From contig NZ_BDAE01000002.1 of NCBI RefSeq assembly GCF_002091675.1, forward strand, positions 1 through 33,480: a stretch of DNA of 33,480 nucleotides. Direction: 5' to 3'. Both the position numbers and the translations under genes were made by a program. The DNA comes from Pseudomonas luteola NBRC 103146 (GTDB taxonomy: Bacteria; Pseudomonadota; Gammaproteobacteria; Pseudomonadales; Pseudomonadaceae). This document shows, one piece after another, positions 1 through 8,597 of this stretch. Numbering within the stretch: the stretch's first letter is position 1; every line of letters begins with the position of its first letter. The notes beneath the pieces were generated by a model. The model had not been told where the DNA came from, ran no database searches, and worked only from the letters and a program-made list of their open reading frames with translations.

Positions 1-80
1 AGCAGGAAAACTTCCCATATGCTGCTTATCACTGCCAGAATGATCGGCTGATGAATATATTTATCAGGTAATCTAGGCCG

Positions 81-740
81 ATGTCAGATCTTCTTAATCC
101 ACATATATCGCATGATCCTGATACGTTGATCGCTTGTCCTGAGTGTGATCTTTTAATGCAAAAGGTCACACTAGCAGTAGAAACTGAGCACAAGATATTG
201 TGCTCAAGATGCGGCTATGAGCTTTATCACTTTAAAAGGCGAGTGGTTGATAAGGGGCTCGCTTTGGTCGTGACTGCTTTGCTTCTTTTTATACCTGCTA
301 ATTTCCTGCCCATCATGAAGCTTAAAATGTTCGGGCAACAGACATATGACACTGTCTGGAGTGCAGTCATAGCGCTCTATAAAGCAGACATGACGATCAT
401 TGCTTCACTTGTGCTCTCGTGTAGCCTATTTATTCCTCTCATTAAACTGATTTGTCAGTTGCTGGTCCTTATCAGCCTTAAGCGACCTTCAATCAGATCA
501 ACAGGTATCTTATTGCTAAAGTGCTATCAGCATCTTCGTGAGTGGGGAATGTGGGAGATCTACTTGTTAGGCATCCTGGTTGCGATGGTCAAAGTCGGCG
601 ATGTAGCCGAATTAAGTCTGGGTGTGGGTTTGTTTTGCTTTACGGCTCTACTGCTTATCCAGGTCTGGCTGGACTCGCTTATGTCACTCCAGCAGTTATG
701 GCAGGAAATAGAGGTGGAGTCTGGTCATGCGGGCCGTTGA
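81..740 (+). CDS. pqiA: PqiA/LetA-like inner-membrane protein, first half-size copy
   Basis: Paraquat-inducible protein A family, 219 aa. It has an N-terminal zinc ribbon with two Cys pairs (CPEC at residues 19-22 and CSRC at 41-44), then four hydrophobic segments at about 58-80, 103-133, 155-172 and 178-197. The second segment-forming stretch contains the family's IPANFLPIM motif. In E. coli, LetA (YebS) and PqiA are about 420 aa with two such modules in one chain. Here each module is a separate gene, and this copy overlaps the next by 14 bases. The family works with an MCE-domain partner in moving lipids across the envelope, and the partner gene follows at 1328. The ribosome binding site is weak (AGG a few bases before the ATG). 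A gene from this start is well supported. Whether it is closer to LetA or PqiA cannot be settled by eye. Confidence 0.88.
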   Translation: MSDLLNPHISHDPDTLIACPECDLLMQKVTLAVETEHKILCSRCGYELYHFKRRVVDKGLALVVTALLLFIPANFLPIMKLKMFGQQTYDTVWSAVIALYKADMTIIASLVLSCSLFIPLIKLICQLLVLISLKRPSIRSTGILLLKCYQHLREWGMWEIYLLGILVAMVKVGDVAELSLGVGLFCFTALLLIQVWLDSLMSLQQLWQEIEVESGHAGR

Positions 741-1335
741 TCAAAGCCTATGGGTATGCCGTGAATGTCATAAGTTAAACAAGCCTGCCCACTCTTGCAG
801 TCGTTGCGGAGCGGCTCTTTATCCCCGTGTTCCCAAGAGCATATCGAGGAGTTGGGCGCTACTGGTTGCCGCCGCTATCTGTTATGTTCCGGCAAATCTT
901 TTGCCCATCATGACGGTGAGCTATTTTGGCAAGGGCGAACCGTCAACCATCATCTCTGGCATCATTGACTTGATTAACAACGGAATGATTCCTATTGCTG
1001 CAGTCGTCTTTGTCGCCAGCATTATTGTTCCTACATTCAAACTTATTGGACTGGCCTGGCTGTTGATTTCCGTCCAGCGCAAAAGAGCAATGCGCGCTCG
1101 GCAACGCATGTTTCTGTTCCGTTTTATCGAGTGGATTGGACGCTGGTCCATGCTTGATATCTTCGTAATCGCAATTTTGGTAACCCTGGTCAATTTCGGC
1201 AATTTTGCCAACGTGGATGCCAATTCCGGCGCGATCGCTTTCGCAGCTGTAGTAATTTTGACCATGCTTGCTGCAAAGACTTTTGATCCTCGATTGATCT
1301 GGGATCACGCCTGCTCAGAGGATAACGATGGGTGA
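727..1335 (+). CDS. pqiA: PqiA/LetA-like inner-membrane protein, second half-size copy
   Basis: Second PqiA-family module, 202 aa. It again starts with a zinc ribbon (C11, C14, C24, C27), followed by four membrane segments at about 42-62, 86-120, 140-158 and 165-182. The motif VPANLLPIM after the ribbon matches IPANFLPIM in the upstream copy, so the two are paralogous halves of what is one two-module protein in E. coli. The start lies inside the end of the first gene (14-base overlap), and the stop overlaps the start of the MCE gene by 8 bases. This is tight coupling typical of one operon and one complex. It probably acts in the inner membrane with the MCE protein in phospholipid transport. 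That role is inferred from the family, not seen directly. Confidence 0.88.
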   Translation: MRAVDQSLWVCRECHKLNKPAHSCSRCGAALYPRVPKSISRSWALLVAAAICYVPANLLPIMTVSYFGKGEPSTIISGIIDLINNGMIPIAAVVFVASIIVPTFKLIGLAWLLISVQRKRAMRARQRMFLFRFIEWIGRWSMLDIFVIAILVTLVNFGNFANVDANSGAIAFAAVVILTMLAAKTFDPRLIWDHACSEDNDG

Positions 1336-3619
1336 TTTGCCCCAACCTGTAATACGTCCTGCCTCACGTTGGTCTGCCCTTTGGGTGTTACCACTGATTG
1401 CCTTGGCCATTGCTGCCTGGTTAGGGTGGAAGGCTTATAACGAGTCTGGAACGCAAGCCACGATCCGCTTTGATGATGGGGAAGGTATTAGTGTTGATCG
1501 AACAGAGGTGCTTTATAAAGGTATCTCTCTGGGTAAGGTAAGTAACATCAAGGTCGCAGAGGATAGCCGGGGAGTTATCGCTACGATCAATATCAACAAG
1601 GATGCCGAGAAATACCTGCGTTCTGAAACACGTTTCTGGCTGGTGAAACCCCGCGTGTCGTTAGCAGGTGTAACCGGCTTGGAAACCCTTGTCTCTGGGC
1701 AGTACATTGCAATTCAGCCTGGCGGCGGAGAGGCTGCACGGGATTTTGTGGCATTGCGCGATCCTCCACCATTAACCAGTAATTTGCCCGGCCTGCACCT
1801 TACGCTCAAAGCCGAACGATTAGGTTCTCTTATACAGGGTAGCCCTGTGTATTACAGGCAGCTGGAAGTTGGGCAGGTAGAAGGGTATCAGCTAGGCAGC
1901 GATCCTCGAGTTGTCGAGGTCAAGATTCATGTCCGTGAAGAATATGCGCACCTTGTCCGCAAACATACCCGCTTTTATAACGCCAGCGGTATCAGTGTTT
2001 CCGGTGGGCTTGACGGCTTCAAGGTGCATAGTGAGTCGATCATAAGTCTCGCGGCGGGCGGGATTGCCTTCTTCACGCCTGGAAACCATGAAGACAGTCC
2101 ACCTACCAACAGCTCTCCTTTCAAGCTGTATAGCGATTATGAGGCTGCCGAGGCGGGTTACAAGGTGGTTCTGCATGTCCGCGACGTTGCAGGGCTGAAT
2201 CCGGGGCGCACGCCTGTCATGTTCAATGGTGTGCAAGTAGGTACCATGAAAGCCTTGAGCATGAATGAGGACTATACCGGTGCTACTGCCGAGTTGATGA
2301 TGGATCCTCGCACCGAATCGCTCATGAATGTGGGCAGTGAGTTCTGGACGGTCAAGCCTTCGATTTCACTGGCAGGCGTAACGGGAATCGAGGCATTGGT
2401 AAAAGGAAATTACCTTGCCGTGCGGTTTGCCAAGCATGGACGTCCCGCTCGCGAGTTCACGATTCGTTCCAAAGCGCCTCCATTGAACACAGATGCACCT
2501 GGTCTGCACTTGGTTCTGTTCAGTGATCGTTTGAGTTCAGTTGATATTGGAAGTCCGATTCTCTATCGGCAAATGCAAGTGGGAAGCGTGCAAAGCTATC
2601 AGCTGTCTCGCGATCAACAGAGGGTTGTTATCGGTATACATATCGAGCCTGAATACGCGTCTCTTATCAACTCTTCGACTCGCTTTTGGAATGCCAGCGG
2701 CGTGACGCTTACCGGTAATCTGAATGGTGTTCAGGTCAAAAGCGAGTCGCTGCAAACGTTGATTACTGGCGGGATTGCATTTTCTACGCCGGATCTAAAA
2801 GCCAAACGTGTAGGTGATGCACATCGTTTTTCGCTGTTCAAGGATCAGGATGAGGCGATACGTAAAGGTACACTGATTGAGCTACGTATGGATAACGGCG
2901 AAGGCATGAAGCCTGGAACTCCACTTAATTTCCGTGGTTTGAAGGTGGGGCAGGTAGAAGATGTCGATCTGGCAGATGATTTGGCCAGTGTAAGGGTCAA
3001 GGTTCGCGTGACCGACGCGGAAGACCGTATTGCCAGCTCGGGTGCTCAATTCTGGGTGGTAAAGCCCGAACTGGGGCTCTTGAGAACGGAGAATCTTGGT
3101 ACGCTGGTAACCGGACGCTATATCGAAGTCTCACCAGCTGCTCGTGTAGGTGTCGCCAAGACCCGTTTCGATGTTCTACCCGAGCCACCTAACACGTTGG
3201 ATAAAGAGCCGGGGCTGCATCTGGTCCTCAGCGCTTCTCGACGTGGTTCGCTTAAGCCAGGCGTTGAGGTGAGCTATAAGGAAATACCGGTAGGCAAGGT
3301 TACGCGCCTGGAGTTGAGTAGCGAGGCCAACCGCGTGCTGGTACATATTCTGATCGAGCCACGTTATGCCCCATTAATACATGCCGGAACGCGGTTCTGG
3401 AATGCGAGTGGTGTTGCGGTGGATGCCAGCCTGTTCAGGGGCGTCAAGCTACGCAGCAACTCGTTTGAGGCTCTTCTGGAAGGCGGAATCGCCTTTGCCA
3501 CGCCTGAACAGGATATGGGTAAGCAGGCCCTGCCAGGCCAGACGTTTGTTCTGTTTGATGAAGTAGAGCCTGAGTGGCAGGGCTGGTCGCCGAAGATCAA
3601 ATTGGGTAACGCAAATTGA
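1328..3619 (+). CDS. pqiB: PqiB/LetB-like MCE tunnel protein with six MCE domains
   Basis: Intermembrane lipid-transport protein of the PqiB/YebT (LetB) family, 763 aa. One N-terminal membrane anchor (about residues 17-36) is followed by six MCE domains at about 41-132, 155-251, 277-368, 391-488, 513-605 and 628-727. Domains 1, 3 and 5 share a motif of the form FWxVKP, with a SLAGVTG stretch after it in 1 and 3. Domains 2, 4 and 6 share TRF(W/Y)NASG and GGIAFxTP. E. coli PqiB has three MCE domains and LetB has seven, so this is an intermediate length. MCE proteins of this type stack as rings to form a hydrophobic tunnel across the periplasm. No pqiC lipoprotein gene follows: the next gene is convergent mksB 11 bases away. 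Domain count and operon are seen directly; transport function is family knowledge. Confidence 0.93.
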   Translation: MGDLPQPVIRPASRWSALWVLPLIALAIAAWLGWKAYNESGTQATIRFDDGEGISVDRTEVLYKGISLGKVSNIKVAEDSRGVIATININKDAEKYLRSETRFWLVKPRVSLAGVTGLETLVSGQYIAIQPGGGEAARDFVALRDPPPLTSNLPGLHLTLKAERLGSLIQGSPVYYRQLEVGQVEGYQLGSDPRVVEVKIHVREEYAHLVRKHTRFYNASGISVSGGLDGFKVHSESIISLAAGGIAFFTPGNHEDSPPTNSSPFKLYSDYEAAEAGYKVVLHVRDVAGLNPGRTPVMFNGVQVGTMKALSMNEDYTGATAELMMDPRTESLMNVGSEFWTVKPSISLAGVTGIEALVKGNYLAVRFAKHGRPAREFTIRSKAPPLNTDAPGLHLVLFSDRLSSVDIGSPILYRQMQVGSVQSYQLSRDQQRVVIGIHIEPEYASLINSSTRFWNASGVTLTGNLNGVQVKSESLQTLITGGIAFSTPDLKAKRVGDAHRFSLFKDQDEAIRKGTLIELRMDNGEGMKPGTPLNFRGLKVGQVEDVDLADDLASVRVKVRVTDAEDRIASSGAQFWVVKPELGLLRTENLGTLVTGRYIEVSPAARVGVAKTRFDVLPEPPNTLDKEPGLHLVLSASRRGSLKPGVEVSYKEIPVGKVTRLELSSEANRVLVHILIEPRYAPLIHAGTRFWNASGVAVDASLFRGVKLRSNSFEALLEGGIAFATPEQDMGKQALPGQTFVLFDEVEPEWQGWSPKIKLGNAN

Positions 3620-3645
3620 GAGGAACAGGCCTAAGCCTGCTCCTC
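3620..3645. terminator. Hairpin between convergent pqiB and mksB
   Basis: Inverted repeat GAGGAACAGGC (3620-3630) / GCCTGCTCCTC (3635-3645) with a 4-base loop. The single mismatch becomes a G-U pair when read on the minus strand, so the stem is best for mksB transcripts. The mksB stop codon TAG (3631-3633) sits in the loop. No long T-run follows on either side, so this may be a weak bidirectional terminator or a 3' end stabiliser. Confidence 0.5.
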
Positions 3646-6462
3646 TTCAAGCGTCTCCGTTATTGCAGGCGCGACCGATTCTTCCTTGCGGTGAATGTAT
3701 TTCCAGTCATCCTCATCGATATAAATACCATTCGGACTGCTGCCGCCCTCAAGGTCTATCGCCACGTGGGCGGCTACCTGAGGCTTTACGCTGGCCAGGA
3801 TGGGCACAAAGCCTAGCTGGCGGCTCGTCTCGATCAGGGCCATCTGATTGCGTTCGTCAATGTCCGCGGCTTCGTCGAGATAGTAGGGCAGACGTATGCG
3901 GCTGGCTTGTTCACGATCCATCAAGTGCAGGAGCAGGTACATGTTGGTCAGTGCCTTGATGGTCATGGTCGTGCCGTTTGAGGCTGCACCGTCAATATCG
4001 GTGTGAATAATCGGTTGGCCACCGACCTTGGTAATTTCAAAGGCCAGTTCGAACAGATCTTTCAGGCCCAGCTGGTTATGGTTGGCTGCAACCAGGCGAG
4101 CAAGATATTCCTTGGCCTCTTCGTTCTTGGCGTCCTGCTCGGCGCTTTGGGTAAGATCGAAAACAGAAAGCGTTTCGCCCTCTTCATATTGGCCTGCGCT
4201 GTGAATGATCTGATCGATGTGCTTGAGCGCGTCCTTGTTTGGTGCGAGAACAATGCGAAAGCTTTCCAGGTTCGAAACCTGGCGGCGGTTGATTTCTCGG
4301 TTGAAGAGTCCCAGCTGGTGCTCCAGGTTGTCGTAGTCGTTACGGATGTTGCGCAGCGTACGGGCAATATCGGTCACAGCGGCGCGACGAGCTTTGGCTA
4401 GCGTCAGCGCTTCGTCCTGGCGATGGGCGTAGGCATTGACGAGTAGGGTCAGTCGGCGCTCCGGGTCGTCTTCGTTGTCAAACTTGGCGACTCCTTTGAG
4501 GCGAACCTGGGCATAGAGGGCGTCGATTTGTGTATCGATACGCTGCAAGGCTTGCCAGGTGTCTTGATAGTCGTTAAGCAGGGGCAGCAGGTTATCCAGC
4601 GAGTCATCTACTGATTCCATGAAGGGAATTCCCTGGGGAAGATCGCTAGGAAGAAGCTGCCGGCGACGCAGGGAGTCGTCCAGGGTACGTTGCTTGGCTT
4701 CCAGATCGGCCAGTTGGCGTGCGATCAGCTGAAGCTTTACGGAAACCTGCTGAACACGTTCAGTAAATGCATCGCTTGAACGCTTGAGCTCGTCCTGGGA
4801 GGCTTCGAGTTGAGCCAGCTGCTCGAGTTTTTCAGCCTCCTGGGCAGCCAGCGTCTGATAGCGACGGAAGTCTTCCAAAGCTTTTTGAGCATCCAGTACT
4901 TCCTGATAGAGCTTATCGGACTGCGCCTTGCTCAAGACGCGATCAGCGGCAACGGCTTGCTGGGTCTTGAGCTGCTTGAGTTCGCGTTCCAGACGATCAC
5001 GCTGGTCGCGTAGTGCAGCGCGGTCAGCTAGCGCCTGTAAGGTTGGAGGCTCAATGGAGGAAAGGTCTATCGAGAGGCCTGGAGCTTCGAAGCGCTCACC
5101 GTTGAAGCCATCCAGTACAGTGCTAAGTGTCTTCATCCATTGGGTATCATCCAGACGGACACCCTGTTCACCCAAAGGCAGGCTGAACAATGCGCCATTG
5201 AACAGGCGCATCAGCCGATCAACATCCTGCTGCGAAAACTCCTCACGCAGACGCGCATAGCTGTTGTTATCCGCGTGATCCAACTGCTGAGCGATCGATT
5301 TAAGACGCCTTTCAAGGTCACGGACACGCTCGTCAAGATCGCCATTGCTGAACTGTCTTGACTGAGACAGGGCGCCAGCCAGCTCATCATGCGCGTCTTT
5401 GGCAGCCATGAGGCTCTGCTCGAGCTGAGCGGCAGATTCAGCCAGGGCAAAGCGGTTCTTCAGGGCAGCCATCTCTCCCAGCCAACGCTGGATCTCGCTG
5501 AGCTGGCGCTCCAGACGCATCATTTCCTGGGTGCTGTTACGCTGAGTGTTCTGCAGGCGATCCTGTTCGCTGCGCAGGTGTTCGGCCTGGCTGACCAGCT
5601 CATCGCGGCGATCTTCGGAATAGGTTTGCCACGCACCGAGAAGTGCATCCAGCAGCGGCGAAAGGCGGTGCAGTTTACCGCGCAGCCGTTCGCGTTGCTG
5701 GACACCGTTGGCCAGCGCCTCTACCAGCGGGCCGGCTGCGACCAGAGCCTGATAGTCCTGTTCCATACGACGTACGTCACGGAAGGCTTCCTCAGTAGCG
5801 GCGATATAGTCGACGCTGCCGGAGCGCAGGCTGTGTTCGAAGGCATCGAGGAATAATTGCTTGAGCTTAGCCGCCGTGATTTCACGCATGTGGAGCAGGT
5901 TGATAAACAAGGCCCGGAAGGTCTTGAGGCTTTGTTCACTGGTGGAGCGCAGAGGGATCAGCGTCAGGTCCAGAGGAATGGAGGTATGGCCGCCAACCAG
6001 AAGACGCCTTAGCTCCTCGGGTTTGACCTCGTAAGCCTTAATGCCTTCTCGCTCCAGATTTTTGAACAGCTCGCGTTGCCTTAGGCAGGTGCCGTTTTTC
6101 TGGTAGTGAGCCAAGTCCAGCTCGCCGGCATAAGCAAAGAACTGATGGCCAAAGCCGCCTCCCGGCCCTCGGCCTACTACACCAATCACATGGGGTCCGT
6201 GGGGCAGAGAAAGCTCTACCAGGATGTAACTGGTGTCGGTAGCGAAGTAGAACTTGCGTGATTGCTCGAGGTTGTACTTGCCAAAGCTCATGTCAGACAT
6301 GCGCGCCAGGATAGGAAACTGAAGCGCATTGATTGAGGCGCTCTTGCCCAGGTTGTTGGCGCCGTAGACTGACAGCGGATGTTCAAGCGGAAAAAGCCCC
6401 AGGCTGTAACCCGCTGTATTGAGCAGGGCAAAGCGGCGGATGCCGTAACGGGTCAGGCTCAT
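3631..6462 (-). CDS. mksB: Condensin subunit MksB (SMC-like ATPase)
   Basis: SMC-like core of the MukBEF-like condensin MksBEF, 943 aa. The N-terminal Walker A is GANNLGKS (residues 34-41). The middle is a long Gln/Glu/Arg/Leu-rich coiled coil interrupted by a probable hinge near the centre. The C-terminal head has NGTTMT (829-834) in the signature position and a Walker B of the form YYLDEAAD (LDE at 862-864). The length is much shorter than MukB (about 1480 aa) and typical of MksB. It acts on the chromosome as a DNA-loop-forming ATPase together with the kleisin MksF and with MksE. The start overlaps the mksE stop by 4 bases (ATGA). It is the last gene of mksF-mksE-mksB. The gene order and the absence of a fourth nuclease gene are seen directly. 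Confidence 0.93.
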   Translation of the reverse strand: MSLTRYGIRRFALLNTAGYSLGLFPLEHPLSVYGANNLGKSASINALQFPILARMSDMSFGKYNLEQSRKFYFATDTSYILVELSLPHGPHVIGVVGRGPGGGFGHQFFAYAGELDLAHYQKNGTCLRQRELFKNLEREGIKAYEVKPEELRRLLVGGHTSIPLDLTLIPLRSTSEQSLKTFRALFINLLHMREITAAKLKQLFLDAFEHSLRSGSVDYIAATEEAFRDVRRMEQDYQALVAAGPLVEALANGVQQRERLRGKLHRLSPLLDALLGAWQTYSEDRRDELVSQAEHLRSEQDRLQNTQRNSTQEMMRLERQLSEIQRWLGEMAALKNRFALAESAAQLEQSLMAAKDAHDELAGALSQSRQFSNGDLDERVRDLERRLKSIAQQLDHADNNSYARLREEFSQQDVDRLMRLFNGALFSLPLGEQGVRLDDTQWMKTLSTVLDGFNGERFEAPGLSIDLSSIEPPTLQALADRAALRDQRDRLERELKQLKTQQAVAADRVLSKAQSDKLYQEVLDAQKALEDFRRYQTLAAQEAEKLEQLAQLEASQDELKRSSDAFTERVQQVSVKLQLIARQLADLEAKQRTLDDSLRRRQLLPSDLPQGIPFMESVDDSLDNLLPLLNDYQDTWQALQRIDTQIDALYAQVRLKGVAKFDNEDDPERRLTLLVNAYAHRQDEALTLAKARRAAVTDIARTLRNIRNDYDNLEHQLGLFNREINRRQVSNLESFRIVLAPNKDALKHIDQIIHSAGQYEEGETLSVFDLTQSAEQDAKNEEAKEYLARLVAANHNQLGLKDLFELAFEITKVGGQPIIHTDIDGAASNGTTMTIKALTNMYLLLHLMDREQASRIRLPYYLDEAADIDERNQMALIETSRQLGFVPILASVKPQVAAHVAIDLEGGSSPNGIYIDEDDWKYIHRKEESVAPAITETLEEEQA

Positions 6463-7130
6463 GCGTCGGTCTCCTGGTAAGCGCGTTCTTCTGCGACGGC
6501 TCGGGCCAGCTCGTCCTCCTCATCAAGTGTCGTCAAGGCGTCGATATCGTCATCAAGCAATTCGGGGGCGGGCAAGGGCAGATCACTGTGGAGCGTGGCG
6601 GCCAGATCCCGGTCCTGCTGAACTGCCAGACAGACGTCCAAAAAGCGGTGCATGGGCGGCAGGAAGCGATAGATACCGTTGTCTTCCGAAGCAAAGCCAA
6701 GCTGGGTCAGGCGGCGCAGGATTTTTTCCTCCAACTCATCTTGCGTTTGTACTTCAGCCTGCAGGAACAGGTCTCGGTACTTTTCCAGCAGGGTCGGCAG
6801 TTCGTCACGACCTAAGCTGCCGCCATCCAGAACACTGAGCGGATCACGGCCCTGATCCGCCAGATGCTCGACCATGATGAACGTGAACAGCGCCAAGCGC
6901 TGGGCCGTCTTGTTTACCTGGGCGCCCATTTGTTCAGGCACGAAGTAATAAAAACCACGTGTATCGCAAACAAGCTCGAAGCCCAGCGCCTTGAAGAGGG
7001 TTCGATAGGCATCCTGAAGGTTGGACAGTTGTGCGTATAGCTCGGGCTCGCGGCGGCTGATATGAAAGCCCTTGAGCAGCTCGCGGAAAATCGGCGCAAG
7101 CAAGGAGAGTTCAGTTAAATCAATGTGCAT
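6459..7130 (-). CDS. mksE: Condensin subunit MksE
   Basis: Small subunit of MksBEF, about 223 aa from the chosen ATG at 7128-7130. The reading frame stays open further upstream, but the protein starting MHIDLTEL fits the family length. The longer version would add a low-complexity Ser/Pro-rich stretch that is merely the mksF C-terminus in another frame. It begins 11 bases before the mksF stop, so translation is probably coupled. No good Shine-Dalgarno sequence is visible. The C-terminus is very acidic. MksE binds the kleisin MksF and is expected to regulate the MksB ATPase at the heads. The assignment rests on length, a winged-helix-like Leu/Arg-rich sequence and position between mksF and mksB. 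Confidence 0.88.
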   Translation of the reverse strand: MHIDLTELSLLAPIFRELLKGFHISRREPELYAQLSNLQDAYRTLFKALGFELVCDTRGFYYFVPEQMGAQVNKTAQRLALFTFIMVEHLADQGRDPLSVLDGGSLGRDELPTLLEKYRDLFLQAEVQTQDELEEKILRRLTQLGFASEDNGIYRFLPPMHRFLDVCLAVQQDRDLAATLHSDLPLPAPELLDDDIDALTTLDEEDELARAVAEERAYQETDA

Positions 7131-8382
7131 GGGGGGTGCTCGCAGTATCTCGGGCGGAGAGGGCGAAAGAGCACAGGCTGACCTGGTGCTCGGCAGTATT
7201 GTAATCACGGCGCGGCAGACGCTCGCGCTGGAAGCGGCTGTCACGGGAGAGACGAGAGAACCAGTACAGGAGCTCGTCGGTGGCGCCTTCAGGCTCCTGT
7301 TCGAGTAGCCAGATCATGAGGTCTGGCATAGGCAGGGCATTTTCGCAGCGATCCAGCATTTCACGGGCGGTACGAGGTGCCTTGGGCTTCGTGGTTTCCT
7401 TGCGTGACTCGCTTGCCTTGGGAAATTGCGCTGGCTTGGGCTCGAAGCGTGCCAGGGCGTATACATAGCTTTCCACCTGAGAGGCTGTACCCAGGAAGAC
7501 GCTCTGGGGGCGACTGAAGAGGGGAATAGCTGTCTGCGGAACGGCATCCAGACCTTTACGGCGTATAGCGGCCAATGCCAGGGCTGCGCCACGAGTAATG
7601 GCATTGTGGCGGCGGGCTTCTTCACGTAGCGGCAGTAGCAGCTCACGTGCACGGCGCAGCGAGAGTTGGGCCGTCGTCTGCATTTCAAGAATTCGGGCAT
7701 GGGTGCGCAGCAGCAGATCATCATCGACCAGCTTTCCCAGGCGATGTTGCTCACCCATCAGGCGTAACAGGACGTGCTCGACCCGATTGACACCTTTCTC
7801 GAAGATGCCATCGGCCGAGACGAGCTGAATCATGGGTTCGACATATTCGTCCCAGGTAGCCAGGACTTCGGCGTAACGCTGCCGCAACGGGATCTGACGA
7901 TCATTGGTCTTGGCCCGCTCGGCGACTCCTACAAGGGCGTGCTCGTCGTTACTCAGCTTTTTCAGGACGTCCCGTACACGCATATCCAAAAGGCGCAGCT
8001 GTCGGGCCAGCTCATTGCTGTCTCGTGCTTCGAAAGCGTCCTGGATATGAGCGGCAAGCCGTTCCAAGTGGCGCAGGTAGGCTTCGATTTCAAGGCACAG
8101 CCCCAGGCGGTGTTCGCGACGCAGGTAGGCCAGGAAATCATGAATCTGTGCGTTAAGCTCGAAACGGTTGGGGCTCTTGGCAACCGGGACCAAAATATCC
8201 AAGCGGATCCACGCATCGAGTAGTGCCGTGATATCGGCTGGCGTGCTGTCAGGTAGCTGGGCTCCAAGCCGGGTGCGGAGTTCTACAAGGCTCAGCGTGC
8301 CGCTGTCGAAGTGCTCGCACAGTGGGTCCAGCTGCGCCCAGTGTTCGGCAAGTGCGCGGAGAACGCGCTTGGGATCGATCAT
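7120..8382 (-). CDS. mksF: Condensin kleisin subunit MksF
   Basis: Kleisin-type subunit of MksBEF, 420 aa, first gene of the mksF-mksE-mksB operon. The N-terminal 80 residues look like a winged helix (VLRALAEHWAQLDPL onward). The centre is mostly helical and rich in Arg, Leu and Glu, with a 'RQRYAEVLATWDEYVEPM' stretch. A basic, Lys/Pro-containing linker near residue 325-340 precedes a C-terminal helical domain. It should bridge the two MksB heads and recruit MksE. The next gene upstream (holD) is divergent with only a short gap, so a promoter for this operon must lie in about 8383-8600. There is no fourth MksG/JetD-like gene at either end. Confidence 0.88.
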   Translation of the reverse strand: MIDPKRVLRALAEHWAQLDPLCEHFDSGTLSLVELRTRLGAQLPDSTPADITALLDAWIRLDILVPVAKSPNRFELNAQIHDFLAYLRREHRLGLCLEIEAYLRHLERLAAHIQDAFEARDSNELARQLRLLDMRVRDVLKKLSNDEHALVGVAERAKTNDRQIPLRQRYAEVLATWDEYVEPMIQLVSADGIFEKGVNRVEHVLLRLMGEQHRLGKLVDDDLLLRTHARILEMQTTAQLSLRRARELLLPLREEARRHNAITRGAALALAAIRRKGLDAVPQTAIPLFSRPQSVFLGTASQVESYVYALARFEPKPAQFPKASESRKETTKPKAPRTAREMLDRCENALPMPDLMIWLLEQEPEGATDELLYWFSRLSRDSRFQRERLPRRDYNTAEHQVSLCSFALSARDTASTPHAH

Positions 8383-8597
8383 GACGGGGCCGTTTGCACA
8401 AAAGAGTCAATTGTACTGTATGGCCCTAGGCTAAAGGATCAGCTTTGACATGTGGTCGGCCAGTTTGCGTAATGAGTACGCTTTGGCCTTTCCGTCAGGT
8501 AGCAAGGCGCGCGATAATTGGTCTTTTTACAGCGTCCGCTGCGGCGCTGATCTATGATGAGCCGTATGACTTTTTTGTTGCTGACGGAATGCTGCCA

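Noticed and set aside
1-51. Possible end of an upstream gene in frame 1
   Set aside because: Only 16 codons to the TGA at 49-51, too short to tell coding from non-coding. No family recognised.
8445-8597. N-terminal extension of the HolD-like protein from an upstream ATG
   Set aside because: The extra 51 residues resemble no psi subunit, and the region should hold divergent promoters for mksF and holD.
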